The position numbers and the translations under genes were made by a program. 64,000 nucleotides of DNA from Synechococcus sp. CS-1329 (GTDB lineage Bacteria > Cyanobacteriota > Cyanobacteriia > PCC-6307 > Cyanobiaceae), in assembly GCF_025128055.1 (NCBI RefSeq), contig NZ_JAHLYS010000033.1, forward strand, positions 62,001 through 126,000, written 5' to 3'. The notes under the pieces were generated by a model. That model saw nothing but the letters and a program-made list of their open reading frames with translations, searched no databases and had not been told where the DNA came from. Shown here in pieces: positions 16,474 through 25,558 of the stretch. Every line of letters begins with the position of its first letter. The stretch's first letter is position 1.

Positions 16474-19104
16474 ATGTCCTCTTCTTCAGAGAGTGTCACC
16501 GACCTGCTGCTCAGCTACCGCCAGGCGGAGGCGGAGCGCGCGGCCCTGGGGGTGCCGCCCCTGCCGCTGACCGCCACCGATGTTCAGGCCCTCACCCAGT
16601 TGCTGGAGCAGCCCCCGGCCGGCGAGGAAGCCGTTCTGCTCCATCTGCTCAGTGAACGCATCCCGCCCGGGGTGGATGAGGCCGCCTACGTCAAGGCCAG
16701 CTGGTTGAGCGCCATCGCCCAGGGGCTGAGCGCGAGCCCCCTGGTGAGCCCGATCGAGGCCACCCGGCTGCTGGCCACCATGATCGGCGGCTACAACGTC
16801 AGCGCCCTGATCAGCCTGCTCGGCCACAGCGATGCCGCCATCGCCGCCGAAGCGGCCAGCGGCCTCAGCCGCACCCTGCTCGTCTACGACTCCTTCCACG
16901 ACGTGCTGGAGCTGGCGACCAGCAATCCCCTGGCAAAGCAGGTGGTCGACTCCTGGGCCGCGGCCGAATGGTTCACCGCCAAACCCGCCCTGCCGGAGGC
17001 GATCACCGTGACGGTGTTCAAGGTGGAGGGCGAAACCAACACCGACGATCTCTCCCCGGCCACCCACGCCACCACCCGCCCCGACATCCCCCTGCACGCC
17101 ATGGCGATGCTGGAGACGCGCATGCCGGGCGGGCTGGAGCTGATCGAGCAGCTCAAGGCCAAGGGCCACCCCGTGGCCTACGTGGGTGATGTGGTGGGCA
17201 CCGGCAGCTCGCGCAAGTCGGCGATCAACTCGGTGCTCTGGCACACCGGCACCGACATCCCGCACGTGCCCAACAAGCGCGGCGGTGGGGTGATCCTGGG
17301 GGGCAAGATCGCCCCGATCTTTTTCAACACCGCCGAGGATTCCGGCGCCCTGCCGATCGAGTGCGATGTCTCGGCGCTGAACTCGGGTGATGTGATCACG
17401 ATCCGGCCCCTGACCGGCACGATCGAGCGGGCCGAAGGCGAGCCGAACGCCGGCACAGTGGTGGCCAGTTTCGAGCTCAAGCCCAGCACGATCGCCGATG
17501 AGGTGCGCGCCGGCGGCCGCATCCCCCTGCTGATCGGCCGCTCCCTCACCGACAAGGTGCGCACCCAGCTGGGGCTGCCCCCCTCGGAGCTGTTCATCCG
17601 CCCCAGTGCTCCCGTCGACACCGGCAAGGGCTTCACCCTCGCCCAGAAGATGGTGGGCCAGGCCTGCGGCCTGGCGGGCGTGCGCCCCGGCACCAGCTGC
17701 GAGCCGCTGATGACCACCGTGGGCTCCCAGGACACCACCGGACCGATGACCCGCGATGAGATGAAGGAGCTGGCCTGCCTTGGCTTCTCCGCCGATCTGG
17801 TGCTGCAGAGCTTCTGCCACACCGCCGCCTACCCCAAGCCGGTGGATCTGAAAACCCACGCCGAGCTGCCCGATTTCATGGCCTCCCGCGGCGGGGTGGC
17901 CCTGCGTCCCGGCGACGGGATCATCCACAGCTGGCTCAACCGCATGCTGCTGCCCGACAGCGTGGGCACCGGCGGCGACAGCCACACCCGCTTTCCCCTC
18001 GGCATCTCCTTCCCGGCCGGCTCGGGCCTGGTGGCCTTCGCCGCCGCCATCGGTGCCATGCCGCTCGACATGCCCGAATCGGTGCTGGTGCGCTTCTCCG
18101 GCTCCCTCCAGCCCGGCGTCACCCTGCGCGATGTGGTCAACGCCATCCCCTGGGTGGCGATTCAGAAGGGCCTGCTCACCGTGGCGAAGGCGGGCAAGGT
18201 CAACGTGTTCTCCGGCCGGATCATGGAGATCGAGGGGCTGCCAGATCTCAAGCTGGAGCAGGCTTTTGAGTTAACGGACGCGACCGCCGAGCGCTCCTGC
18301 GCCGGCTGCACGATCAAGCTCTCGGAAGCCACCGTGGCCGAATACCTGAGCAGCAATGTGGCCCTGCTCAAGAACATGATCGCCCGCGGCTACAGCGATG
18401 CCCGCACCATGGCCCGGCGCATCCAGGCGATGGAGGCCTGGCTGGCCGATCCCCGGCTGATGGCCGCCGATGCCGACGCCGAGTACGCCGAAATCCTCGA
18501 GATCAACCTCGATGAGCTCACCGAACCGGTGCTGGCCTGCCCCAACGATCCCGACAACGTCAAGCTGCTCAGCGAGGTGGCCGGCGACCGCATCGATGAG
18601 GTGTTCATCGGCTCCTGCATGACCAACATCGGCCACTACCGCGCTGCCGCCACGGTGCTCGATGGGGCCGGCACCAGCGCCGCCAAGCTCTGGGTCTGTC
18701 CGCCCACCCGCATGGACGACGAGGTGCTGCGCGCCGAGGGTTACACCAGCAAGTTCGAAGCCGCCGGCGCCCGCATGGAACTGCCCGGCTGTTCGCTCTG
18801 CATGGGCAACCAGGCCCGCGTCGACGACAACACCACCGTGTTCTCCACCAGCACCCGCAACTTCAACAACCGCCTCGGCAATGGTGCCCAGGTGTATCTG
18901 GGCAGCGCCGAGCTGGCGGCGGTCTGCGCCCTGCTGGGCCATATCCCCACTCCGGCCGAATACCTGGAGATCGCCGCGGCCAAGATCGATCCCCTCTCCG
19001 ATCAGCTCTACCGCTACCTCAACTTCGATCAGATCGAGGGCTTCGGCGATGAGGGCCGGGTGCTGAGCAGCACCGAGGAGGCCAGGGTGCTGGCGGAGGT
19101 CTGA
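16474..19104 (+). CDS. acnB: Aconitate hydratase B (bifunctional aconitase / 2-methylisocitrate dehydratase)
   Basis: AcnB interconverts citrate and isocitrate, feeding 2-oxoglutarate synthesis, the carbon skeleton for ammonium assimilation in cyanobacteria. The 876-residue protein shows AcnB order: an N-terminal helical HEAT-like domain, then the swivel domain ([35 protein letters not shown]), then the catalytic domains. Iron-sulfur cysteines are in FCHTAA (near residue 448), [10 protein letters not shown] and the [14 protein letters not shown] signature. ATG 16474 precedes the conserved N-terminus; the upstream open frame is antisense to nothing convincing and lacks family similarity. It is divergent from the DAHP synthase gene. 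Confidence 0.97.
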   Translation: MSSSSESVTDLLLSYRQAEAERAALGVPPLPLTATDVQALTQLLEQPPAGEEAVLLHLLSERIPPGVDEAAYVKASWLSAIAQGLSASPLVSPIEATRLLATMIGGYNVSALISLLGHSDAAIAAEAASGLSRTLLVYDSFHDVLELATSNPLAKQVVDSWAAAEWFTAKPALPEAITVTVFKVEGETNTDDLSPATHATTRPDIPLHAMAMLETRMPGGLELIEQLKAKGHPVAYVGDVVGTGSSRKSAINSVLWHTGTDIPHVPNKRGGGVILGGKIAPIFFNTAEDSGALPIECDVSALNSGDVITIRPLTGTIERAEGEPNAGTVVASFELKPSTIADEVRAGGRIPLLIGRSLTDKVRTQLGLPPSELFIRPSAPVDTGKGFTLAQKMVGQACGLAGVRPGTSCEPLMTTVGSQDTTGPMTRDEMKELACLGFSADLVLQSFCHTAAYPKPVDLKTHAELPDFMASRGGVALRPGDGIIHSWLNRMLLPDSVGTGGDSHTRFPLGISFPAGSGLVAFAAAIGAMPLDMPESVLVRFSGSLQPGVTLRDVVNAIPWVAIQKGLLTVAKAGKVNVFSGRIMEIEGLPDLKLEQAFELTDATAERSCAGCTIKLSEATVAEYLSSNVALLKNMIARGYSDARTMARRIQAMEAWLADPRLMAADADAEYAEILEINLDELTEPVLACPNDPDNVKLLSEVAGDRIDEVFIGSCMTNIGHYRAAATVLDGAGTSAAKLWVCPPTRMDDEVLRAEGYTSKFEAAGARMELPGCSLCMGNQARVDDNTTVFSTSTRNFNNRLGNGAQVYLGSAELAAVCALLGHIPTPAEYLEIAAAKIDPLSDQLYRYLNFDQIEGFGDEGRVLSSTEEARVLAEV

Positions 19105-19151
19105 CCCTGAGCACAGAGCGCCACACCCCCATCCTGGTCCAACCCCAGAAG

Positions 19152-20537
19152 GTGCAACTGACCACCTCCAGCATCCGGCGGATGTTGGAGGAGCAGTGGT
19201 TCAAGGTGATCCTGACGCTGGTGATCACCGGGTTGGGGGCCGCCACAGCGGCCCTGCTGTTCAAGCTGGGGCTTGATGGGCTGGGGCGTCTGCGCCTGCG
19301 CATGCTCACCCTCGGACCCGACTGGCTGCTGCTGCCGGCCATCAGCGGCAGCGGCGGCCTGGTGGCGGGCCTGCTGATCCAGATCGGCGCCCCTGCGGCC
19401 CAGGGCTCTGGCATCCCCCAGGTGATGCAGTTCCTGCGCAGGCGGCCGATCCCGATGGGCTTCGAGGTGGCGGCGGTGAAGCTGGTGGCGGGGATCGTGG
19501 CCATCGGCAGCGGTTTTCCACTGGGCCCCTCCGGCCCCTCGGTCCAGATGGGCAGCTCCGTGGGCTGGGTGATGGCCCGCCTGCTCAAGGCACCCAACGC
19601 CTTTCTGCGCATGATCGTGGCCGCCGGCGGCGGCGCCGGCATCGCCGCAGTGTTCAACGCACCGATCGGCGGCTTTTTCTACACCCTCGAAGAGTTGCTG
19701 CAGGGGGCGCGGCCTGTGGTGATGCTGCTGGTGCTGGTCACCACCTTCTGGGCCGACACCTGGGCCGATCTGCTCGGCCTGGCCGGGCTGGGGATGGAGA
19801 GCACCGGCTGGAATCTGGGGCGGGGTTTCGTTCTCGAGCGACAGGTCACCACCTTTGTGGAGGTGCTGCCGCTGGATCTGCTGGTGCTGTTCGCGGTCGG
19901 GGCCCTGGTGGCGCTGGGGGCTGAGGCCTACTGCCGCTTTGTCGTCAAGCTGCACAACTGGCGGCGCCAGCTGGCCATCCCCCTGGCCGGGGCGATGGCG
20001 GCGGCCGGCGTGGTGCTCGGGGTGGTCGATGCCCTTCTCCCCGCCGATTTCATCAACCGTGCCGGCATCCGCCAGGCCGTGGCAGAGGGTGATATCGACA
20101 TCAGCAAGGCCATGGCCATCTTCTTCGTGCTGTTTCTGAGCACGGGTCTGGCCGCCGCCGCCGGCACCCCCGGCGGTCTGTTCGCACCGATGCTCACCCT
20201 CGGTGGCGCCCTGGGCCTGGCGGCGGCCGGAATCATGGAGCACGTGGGGATGAACTCCCCGAACAGCATGATCTTCGCCGGCATGGCGGCCTTCATGACC
20301 GCCTGCGCCCGCACGCCGATGACGGCCACCTTCTTGACCTTTGCCCTCACCAAGGAGCTGCTGCTGCTCAAGCCGTTGCTGGTGGCCAGCCTGGGCAGCC
20401 TCGTGGTGGCCCGCTTGCTCCATCGCCAGTCGATCTTCCAGCGGCTGATCGCACCGACCACACCAGGCAACTCCGGCGGCAAGGGCGTCGGCGGTTTGCC
20501 CGTGCTGTCAGTGCCGCTGAGGCCGCGTCAGCTCTGA
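19152..20537 (+). CDS. CLC-family chloride channel/transporter lacking the gating glutamate
   Basis: A 461-residue CLC protein with the expected repeated membrane helices. Anion-site motifs are GSGIPQ (helix D region), FPLGPSGPSVQMGSSVG (helix F region) and GGLFAPMLTLGG (helix N region), plus the FYTLEELLQ segment holding the intracellular glutamate. The usual GxEGP has become GPSGP: codon TCC (serine) stands where the external gating glutamate (E148 of E. coli ClcA) is expected. In studied CLCs, removing that glutamate uncouples proton transport and leaves chloride flow ungated. The start is GTG 19152; the frame stays open to a CTG at 19107, so the N-terminus is uncertain. Confidence 0.88.
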   Translation: MQLTTSSIRRMLEEQWFKVILTLVITGLGAATAALLFKLGLDGLGRLRLRMLTLGPDWLLLPAISGSGGLVAGLLIQIGAPAAQGSGIPQVMQFLRRRPIPMGFEVAAVKLVAGIVAIGSGFPLGPSGPSVQMGSSVGWVMARLLKAPNAFLRMIVAAGGGAGIAAVFNAPIGGFFYTLEELLQGARPVVMLLVLVTTFWADTWADLLGLAGLGMESTGWNLGRGFVLERQVTTFVEVLPLDLLVLFAVGALVALGAEAYCRFVVKLHNWRRQLAIPLAGAMAAAGVVLGVVDALLPADFINRAGIRQAVAEGDIDISKAMAIFFVLFLSTGLAAAAGTPGGLFAPMLTLGGALGLAAAGIMEHVGMNSPNSMIFAGMAAFMTACARTPMTATFLTFALTKELLLLKPLLVASLGSLVVARLLHRQSIFQRLIAPTTPGNSGGKGVGGLPVLSVPLRPRQL

Positions 20538-20581
20538 GGCCGCGCCAGGCCTGAGGGGCGGGGGAAGCCTTCAGCCGCACG

Positions 20582-20601
20582 TTTGTAGTTGAAGTTACAA
20601 A
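20582..20601 (+). promoter_or_regulatory. Candidate NtcA-binding site upstream of lipoprotein gene
   Basis: TTTGTA (20582-20587), eight bases, TACAAA (20596-20601): a GTA-N8-TAC core extended to a perfect 6+6 palindrome. It lies 64 bases before the lipoprotein ATG. A second dyad, CCTGTC-ATCA-GACAGG (20606-20621), follows at once. I see no good -10 hexamer 22 bases downstream, so activation versus repression is undecided. Confidence 0.55.
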
Positions 20602-20664
20602 TTGCCCTGTCATCAGACAGGCCCAATGCAGCTGCATACCTTGGAGATCGTCCGCTCCTTCCCC

Positions 20665-21114
20665 ATGAACGCCACTCGTGTGTTGACTCGCTCCGCCTGG
20701 GGTGGGGTGATCCTGGCCTCACTGCTGCTCAGCAGCTGCCAGGGCGCCAAGGAGAGCATGAAGCAGGCCGGTGACGGCATGGGCGATGCCGCCAAGCAGG
20801 CAGCCGGCGATGCCGCCAGCATGGCCATGGCCCCGGCCCTCGCACCACTGACGGACCTCCTCAAGCAGGGCGAAAGCCAGATCAAGGCCGGCAACATGCA
20901 GGCCGCCATGACCACCATGGGCGGATTCGAGGGGGTGTATCAGAAAGTGGGACCCCTGATCCAACCCATGGCCGGCGACAAGTGGCCCGCCATCGATGCC
21001 GCCGCCCAGCAGGTGATCAGCACCTTCAGTGGCACCACTCCCCCCAGCGCCGAGAACGGCAGTGGCGCCATTACCGGTCTGATGGGCCTGCTGAAGGGGC
21101 TCAAGACCAGCTGA
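20665..21114 (+). CDS. Small lipoprotein of unknown function
   Basis: 149 residues. The N-terminus (RSAWGGVILASLLLSSCQGA) is a lipoprotein signal with lipobox LSSC, so the mature protein is probably membrane-anchored. The mature chain is alanine-, methionine- and glycine-rich and helical (AKQAAGDAASMAMAPALAPL), with a possible conserved core SQIKAGNMQAAMTTMGGFEG and a KWPAIDAAAQQVISTF helix. No domain is recognised. ATG 20665 gives a normal signal peptide; in-frame starts upstream would add an unlikely leader. It sits behind a strong NtcA-type palindrome, so a nitrogen-responsive envelope role is possible. The radical SAM gene follows 16 bases after it. Confidence 0.8.
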   Translation: MNATRVLTRSAWGGVILASLLLSSCQGAKESMKQAGDGMGDAAKQAAGDAASMAMAPALAPLTDLLKQGESQIKAGNMQAAMTTMGGFEGVYQKVGPLIQPMAGDKWPAIDAAAQQVISTFSGTTPPSAENGSGAITGLMGLLKGLKTS

Positions 21115-21130
21115 CAGCCGGGCCCGGGGG

Positions 21131-22810
21131 GTGACAGCCTGGGTCCAGTGCGCTGATGGCCTCTCCCTGGATCAGGAAACCCTGCTGTTCGAGCCGGCCC
21201 AGCCGGCCGCTGATGCCCTGCGCACCGTGCTGGCCTTCCCCAGCACGTATTCGGTGGGCATCACCAGCCTGGGGTTTCAGGTGGTCTGGGCCACGCTGGC
21301 GCGACGCTCCGATCTGGATGTGCGGCGGCTGTTCACCGACCGGGGCGACCCCCCCCACCGCCACTGCGACCTGTTCGGGCTCTCACTCAGCTGGGAACTG
21401 GATGGGCCGGTGCTGCTCGACCTGCTGGAGCAGCAGCGCATTCCGCTCTGGAGCCAGCAGCGCGGCGAAGACGATCCGATCGTCTTCGGGGGCGGACCGG
21501 TGCTCACCGCCAACCCCGAGCCCCTGGCTCCCTTCTTCGACGCCGTGCTGCTGGGTGACGGCGAGCAGTTGCTGCCTGACTTCGTCGAGGCGGTGATCGC
21601 CCAGCGACAGGCTCCGAGGGCCGAGCGGCTGCGGGCCCTCGCCCGGGTGCCGGGGGTGTACGTGCCGGCGCTCTACGCCCCGCGCTACAGCTCCGAGGGC
21701 CAGCTGCTGGGCGTTGAACCCACAGAGGAGGGCATCCCGGCGACCGTGGCCAAGCAGACCTGGCGGGGCAACACCCTCAGCCACTCCACGGTGATCACCC
21801 CCGAGGCGGCCTGGCCATCGATCCACATGGTGGAGGTGGTGCGCAGCTGCCCCGAGCTCTGCCGCTTCTGCCTGGCCAGCTACCTCACCCTGCCCTTCCG
21901 CACCCCATCCCTCGACGACGGCCTGATCCCCGCGGTGGAAGCGGGTCTGGGGGCCACCCGCCGGCTGGGACTGCTGGGGGCCTCGGTCACCCAGCACCCC
22001 CAGTTCGCCGACCTGCTGAGCTGGCTTGACCAGGACCGCTTCGACGACACCCGGGTGAGCGTCAGCTCGGTGCGGGCCGCCACGGTGACGCCCCAGCTGG
22101 GGCGGATCCTGGCCCGGCGGGGCAGCAAATCACTCACGATCGCCATCGAAAGCGGCAGTGATCGCCTGCGCCAGGTGGTGAACAAGAAGCTCAGCAGCGA
22201 GGAGATCTTCGCGGCGGCCCGCTACGCCAAAGAAGGGGGACTCAGCGGCCTGAAGCTCTACGGCATGGCCGGCCTGCCCACCGAAGTCGATGACGACATC
22301 GAAGCCACCGCTGATCTGCTGCTGGCGCTGAAAAAAGCCACCCCCGGCCTGCGCCTGAGCCTGGGGGTGAGCAGCTTCGTGCCCAAAGCGCACACACCCT
22401 TTCAATGGGAACCGGTGCGGCCCGAGGCGGAGAAACGGCTGAAGCGGCTGGCCAAGCGGCTCCAGCCCAAGGGCATCGAGCTGCGGCCCGAGAGCTATGG
22501 CTGGAGCGTGATCCAGGCCCTGCTCTCCCGCAGCGACCGGCGCCTGGCCACCGTGATCGCCGCCGTGCGCGGCCGCCACGGCAGCCAGGGCGGCTGGAAG
22601 GCCGCCTACCGCAGCGTCAGCGAGCAGGGGGAGGGAAGCCTGCCGCCACTGCCTTCCTGGCAGGAGACGATCCATGGCGTCTGGGACCCGGATCGTGTCT
22701 TGCCCTGGGAGCACCTGGAGGGACCCCTGCCCAAGGCCACCCTGGCCAGGCACCGCCAGGAGGCCCTGGCGGTCGGCGAGCTCAGCCCCGTTGGCGCGAC
22801 TCCGGGCTGA
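21131..22810 (+). CDS. B12-binding-type radical SAM protein
   Basis: A 559-residue protein. The N-terminal ~200 residues resemble the B12-binding-like fold of this class (LAFPSTYSVGITSLGFQVVW, then CDLFGLSLSWELDG and the IVFGGGPVLTANPEPLAPFF region), though no DxHxxG cobalamin histidine motif is obvious. The radical SAM domain begins near residue 235 with the cluster motif C-PEL-C-RF-C in VVRSCPELCRFCLASYLTLP and continues with TIAIESGSDRLR. The reaction is unknown; related proteins modify tRNA or ribosomal proteins or belong to the YgiQ-like and TIGR03960-like groups. Start GTG 21131 follows a G-rich site. Its last 29 bases overlap the convergent gene. Confidence 0.85.
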   Translation: MTAWVQCADGLSLDQETLLFEPAQPAADALRTVLAFPSTYSVGITSLGFQVVWATLARRSDLDVRRLFTDRGDPPHRHCDLFGLSLSWELDGPVLLDLLEQQRIPLWSQQRGEDDPIVFGGGPVLTANPEPLAPFFDAVLLGDGEQLLPDFVEAVIAQRQAPRAERLRALARVPGVYVPALYAPRYSSEGQLLGVEPTEEGIPATVAKQTWRGNTLSHSTVITPEAAWPSIHMVEVVRSCPELCRFCLASYLTLPFRTPSLDDGLIPAVEAGLGATRRLGLLGASVTQHPQFADLLSWLDQDRFDDTRVSVSSVRAATVTPQLGRILARRGSKSLTIAIESGSDRLRQVVNKKLSSEEIFAAARYAKEGGLSGLKLYGMAGLPTEVDDDIEATADLLLALKKATPGLRLSLGVSSFVPKAHTPFQWEPVRPEAEKRLKRLAKRLQPKGIELRPESYGWSVIQALLSRSDRRLATVIAAVRGRHGSQGGWKAAYRSVSEQGEGSLPPLPSWQETIHGVWDPDRVLPWEHLEGPLPKATLARHRQEALAVGELSPVGATPG

Positions 22811-24062
22811 GCGAGTAGGCGCGCAGACCGCAGAGCAGCACCCAGCCGGCAATGTTGATGCGGCTGTCGTAGAGGGGAATGTCGGTGGCGTGCAGGGCCA
22901 TCAGCACCAGGAAGGCCGCCCACCAGGCCCGCTCGAACAGCGCGCCGCTGGCCATGCCGCGGCGGGCGGCCTGAATCTGCAGCGCCAGCACCAGGCCCAC
23001 CAGCAGCACCGCCACCGGAACCCCATGGCTGACCGCCAGATCGATCGGCAGGTTGTGGGGATGGCCATGCCAGATGCCAGCGGTGCGCAGGGGGTAGATC
23101 ACGCTGAAAGCGGCGGCTCCCCAGCCGAGCCAGGGACGCTCTGCCACCAGGTGCAGGGCCACCCCCCACTGGTTGACCCGGGTGATGGCCAGGGGCCGGC
23201 GGCCGGCGAACTCCAGATCACTCAGCCGCTCCCAGACCTCCACGGGAACCAGAACGCGGGCGGGCTGCTGCAGGGCCAGGGGCACCCCCGGCAGGCTGGC
23301 CAGCCCCACCGGGATCAGCAGCAGCAGCAGCAGGGGCAGGAGCCAGATCCAGCGGGCCGGACCCGCCACCAGGGGAAGAGCCAGCACCAGCGCCCCCCAG
23401 GCATTGCGGGAGTCGGTGAGGGCCATGGCGGCCACCAGGCCCACGCTGATCAGCAGGGCTGGCAGGCGCTTGCGCCACGGCTGAGGGCGTTGCAACAGGG
23501 CCGCCAGGGCAAAGGGCCAGGCCAGGGCCAGCCAGGCTCCGGCGATGTTGGCGTAGTCGAACAGGCCTGCCAGGCGCCCTGACGGGTTGCCACCGGCCTT
23601 GAGGTGCCAGATGACCGCTCCGCCCAGGATCTGGAACGGCCCACTCCACCCCAGGAACAGTTGCCCCAGGCCGGTGACGATCACCGGCACGCTGCCGACC
23701 ACCAGCCAGAGGGCCACCCGACGGCGGGCAGGGGCCGAGGCCAGGTAGGGCTGATACCCCCAGAACGCCCAGAAGAAGGGCAGCCAGTTGCCGAGGCCCA
23801 CCCAGGCCAGCCAGCCGCTGGAGGCGGTGAAACAGCCCAGCACCATCAGGACTGACACCAGCAGCAGCACCTGATTGACCCGATCCCGCCACCAGGGCAG
23901 CCGCTGGCGGCAGCCGAGAATCAGGGCCACCAGCAGCAGCACGCCAGCCAGCAGGGCTGAACTGGCCAGCAGCAGCAGGCCCAGTTGAAAACAGCGCCAA
24001 CCCAGGGGTGAGGCGCCCTCAGGCCTGGTCGCATCGAGGCGCCGCAGCCACTGCTGCCTCAC
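22782..24062 (-). CDS. O-antigen ligase / Wzy-like membrane protein
   Basis: A 426-residue protein with about ten or more membrane helices and a Wzy_C-type central loop: an arginine-rich stretch LEFAGRRPLAITRVNQWGV, ERPWLGWGAAAFSVIYP and the histidine motif HGHPHNLPIDLAVSHGVP. These are hallmarks of O-antigen ligases and polymerases, which join undecaprenyl-linked glycans to lipid A core or to each other in the periplasm. The related cyanobacterial IctB is also in this superfamily, but I cannot call it IctB. Its ATG overlaps the upstream purU stop by four bases, and its 3' end overlaps the radical SAM gene on the opposite strand. Confidence 0.85.
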   Translation of the reverse strand: MRQQWLRRLDATRPEGASPLGWRCFQLGLLLLASSALLAGVLLLVALILGCRQRLPWWRDRVNQVLLLVSVLMVLGCFTASSGWLAWVGLGNWLPFFWAFWGYQPYLASAPARRRVALWLVVGSVPVIVTGLGQLFLGWSGPFQILGGAVIWHLKAGGNPSGRLAGLFDYANIAGAWLALAWPFALAALLQRPQPWRKRLPALLISVGLVAAMALTDSRNAWGALVLALPLVAGPARWIWLLPLLLLLLIPVGLASLPGVPLALQQPARVLVPVEVWERLSDLEFAGRRPLAITRVNQWGVALHLVAERPWLGWGAAAFSVIYPLRTAGIWHGHPHNLPIDLAVSHGVPVAVLLVGLVLALQIQAARRGMASGALFERAWWAAFLVLMALHATDIPLYDSRINIAGWVLLCGLRAYSLSPESRQRG

Positions 24063-24913
24063 GAGAACACGGCGGTACGCCCCCGATAGACCATCACCTG
24101 GCGGCGCAGGTGCAGGCGCAGGGCACGGGCCAGGGCCAACCGCTCCATGTCGCGGCCCTTGCGAATCAGATCCTCCACATCGTCCCTGTGGCTCACGGGC
24201 ACGGTGGCCTGCTCGATGATCGGTCCGCCATCGAGATCCTCAGTGACGTAGTGGGCTGTGGCCCCAATCAGCTTCACGCCCCGCTCCCAGGCCCGGTGAT
24301 AGGGCTGAGCCCCCTTGAAGGCCGGCAGAAAGGAATGGTGGATGTTGATCACCGCGCCAAAGCGGGAGAGGAACTCGGGGCTGAGCACCTGCATGTACTT
24401 GGCCAGCACCACCAGCTCGATGCCGTGGTCGTTGAGGCACTGCAGCTGAGCCTGCTCAGCCTCAGGCTTGCCGTTGGGCAGCACCGGCAGGTGCACGAAC
24501 TGTGCTCCGAAATTTTCGGCCAGGGGCTGCAGGTCAGGGTGGTTGGAGATCACCAGCGGCACCTGCATCGGCAGCTCCCCGGCCCGGGTGCGCCAGAGCA
24601 GGTCCACCAGACAGTGATCCTGCTTGCTGACAAAGATCGCCACCCGCGCGGCGACATCGGAGAAGTGCAGCTGGCCCTCGCCACCGAGCCGCTCCGCCAG
24701 GGCCTTCACCGCCGGCGCCACCGCCTCCCGCGGCAGACCGAAACCCTCCAGCTGCCACTCGATCCGGCTGAGAAACAGCCCAGCGCCGGCGTCGGTGTGG
24801 TGGTCGGCGTGGCAGATGTTGCCGCCATTGGCCGCCACCCAGCTCGAGAGCTCACTGACCAGGCCGGGGCGGTCGGGGCAGATCACCTGCAGGATCGCTG
24901 TGGGTACGCTCAT
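24059..24913 (-). CDS. purU: Formyltetrahydrofolate deformylase
   Basis: PurU hydrolyses 10-formyl-tetrahydrofolate to formate and tetrahydrofolate; the formate can feed PurT, which is in this window at 35858. Residues 1-85 form an ACT-type regulatory domain (TAILQVICPDRPGLVSELSS, HTDAGAGLFLSRIEW). The formyltransferase-fold domain follows, with VISNHPDLQPLAENFGAQF, VLAKYMQVLSPEF and the catalytic stretch INIHHSFLPAFKGAQPYHRA then GATAHYVTEDLDGGPII. ATG 24913 is chosen; an in-frame GTG two codons upstream (24919) is possible. It is divergent from psbQ and coupled by overlap to the O-antigen-ligase-like gene. Confidence 0.96.
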   Translation of the reverse strand: MSVPTAILQVICPDRPGLVSELSSWVAANGGNICHADHHTDAGAGLFLSRIEWQLEGFGLPREAVAPAVKALAERLGGEGQLHFSDVAARVAIFVSKQDHCLVDLLWRTRAGELPMQVPLVISNHPDLQPLAENFGAQFVHLPVLPNGKPEAEQAQLQCLNDHGIELVVLAKYMQVLSPEFLSRFGAVINIHHSFLPAFKGAQPYHRAWERGVKLIGATAHYVTEDLDGGPIIEQATVPVSHRDDVEDLIRKGRDMERLALARALRLHLRRQVMVYRGRTAVFS

Positions 24914-24991
24914 CGGCACCGGGGCCTGTCACGAAGGGCATTGTGCCCGGTGCACCCAGCCCAGTCGCCAGCAGGGCGCATGGTCATGCCT

Positions 24992-25010
24992 GCGCGACGT
25001 ACAGTCGCGC
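24992..25010. promoter_or_regulatory. Inverted repeat upstream of psbQ
   Basis: GCGCGAC (24992-24998), spacer GTACA, GTCGCGC (25004-25010): a perfect 7-bp dyad. It ends 18 bases before the psbQ ATG in the gap between divergent purU and psbQ. It could be an operator or a 5' leader hairpin affecting psbQ translation. Confidence 0.4.
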
Positions 25011-25028
25011 CTGACTTCGGTGCTCGCC

Positions 25029-25526
25029 ATGGCCGCTCAGCTGGTTTCCACCCTTCGTCATTCCCTGAGGCGGCTGGCCCTTGCGGCCCTCGCTGTGGTC
25101 CTGAGTTTCGGATTGGTGGCCTGCGATGGCGGCCAGGCCAAGAAGCCCCCGAGCATCAGCCCCGCCGACATGGCGATCATCCAGCGGCAGGCCGAAGGAT
25201 TCCTGGCGGCCAAGGAGCGGTTGCCCGAGCTGGCCTCTCTGGTGAACGACAGAAACTGGGTGTTCACCCGCAACTTGATCCACGGCCCGATGCAGGAAGT
25301 GGGTCGCGAGATGCTCTACATCAACCAGCGCCTCCTGCCCGCCGATCGCGCCGGCGCCACAGCTCTGGCCAAGCAGCTCAAGAGCGCCCTCGCCGAGCTG
25401 GATGAGGCCGCCCTCCTCCAGGATGGGGAGAGGCTGCGCAAGGGCTACATCAAGGTGGCCAGCGGCTTCGGTTCCTACGCCGAGGTGATTCCCGCTGCTG
25501 CCCTGCCCAGCGGCTCCGCGGCCTGA
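25029..25526 (+). CDS. psbQ: Photosystem II protein PsbQ (CyanoQ lipoprotein)
   Basis: CyanoQ is a lumen-side lipoprotein that stabilises the oxygen-evolving complex of photosystem II. The 165-residue precursor has a lipoprotein signal (LALAALAVVLSFGLVACDGG, lipobox LVAC). The mature part is a four-helix-type domain: IIQRQAEGFLAAKERLPELA, then VNDRNWVFTRNLIHGPMQEV and REMLYINQRLLPADR, then a C-terminal KGYIKVASGFGSYAEVIP helix. This helix pattern is that of cyanobacterial PsbQ. ATG 25029 gives the proper signal peptide; the longer open frame upstream is antisense to purU. The next gene starts 32 bases later on the same strand. Confidence 0.9.
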   Translation: MAAQLVSTLRHSLRRLALAALAVVLSFGLVACDGGQAKKPPSISPADMAIIQRQAEGFLAAKERLPELASLVNDRNWVFTRNLIHGPMQEVGREMLYINQRLLPADRAGATALAKQLKSALAELDEAALLQDGERLRKGYIKVASGFGSYAEVIPAAALPSGSAA

Positions 25527-25558
25527 GCGCCAGCGCGCCTGATCTGCTCCATCCGGCA

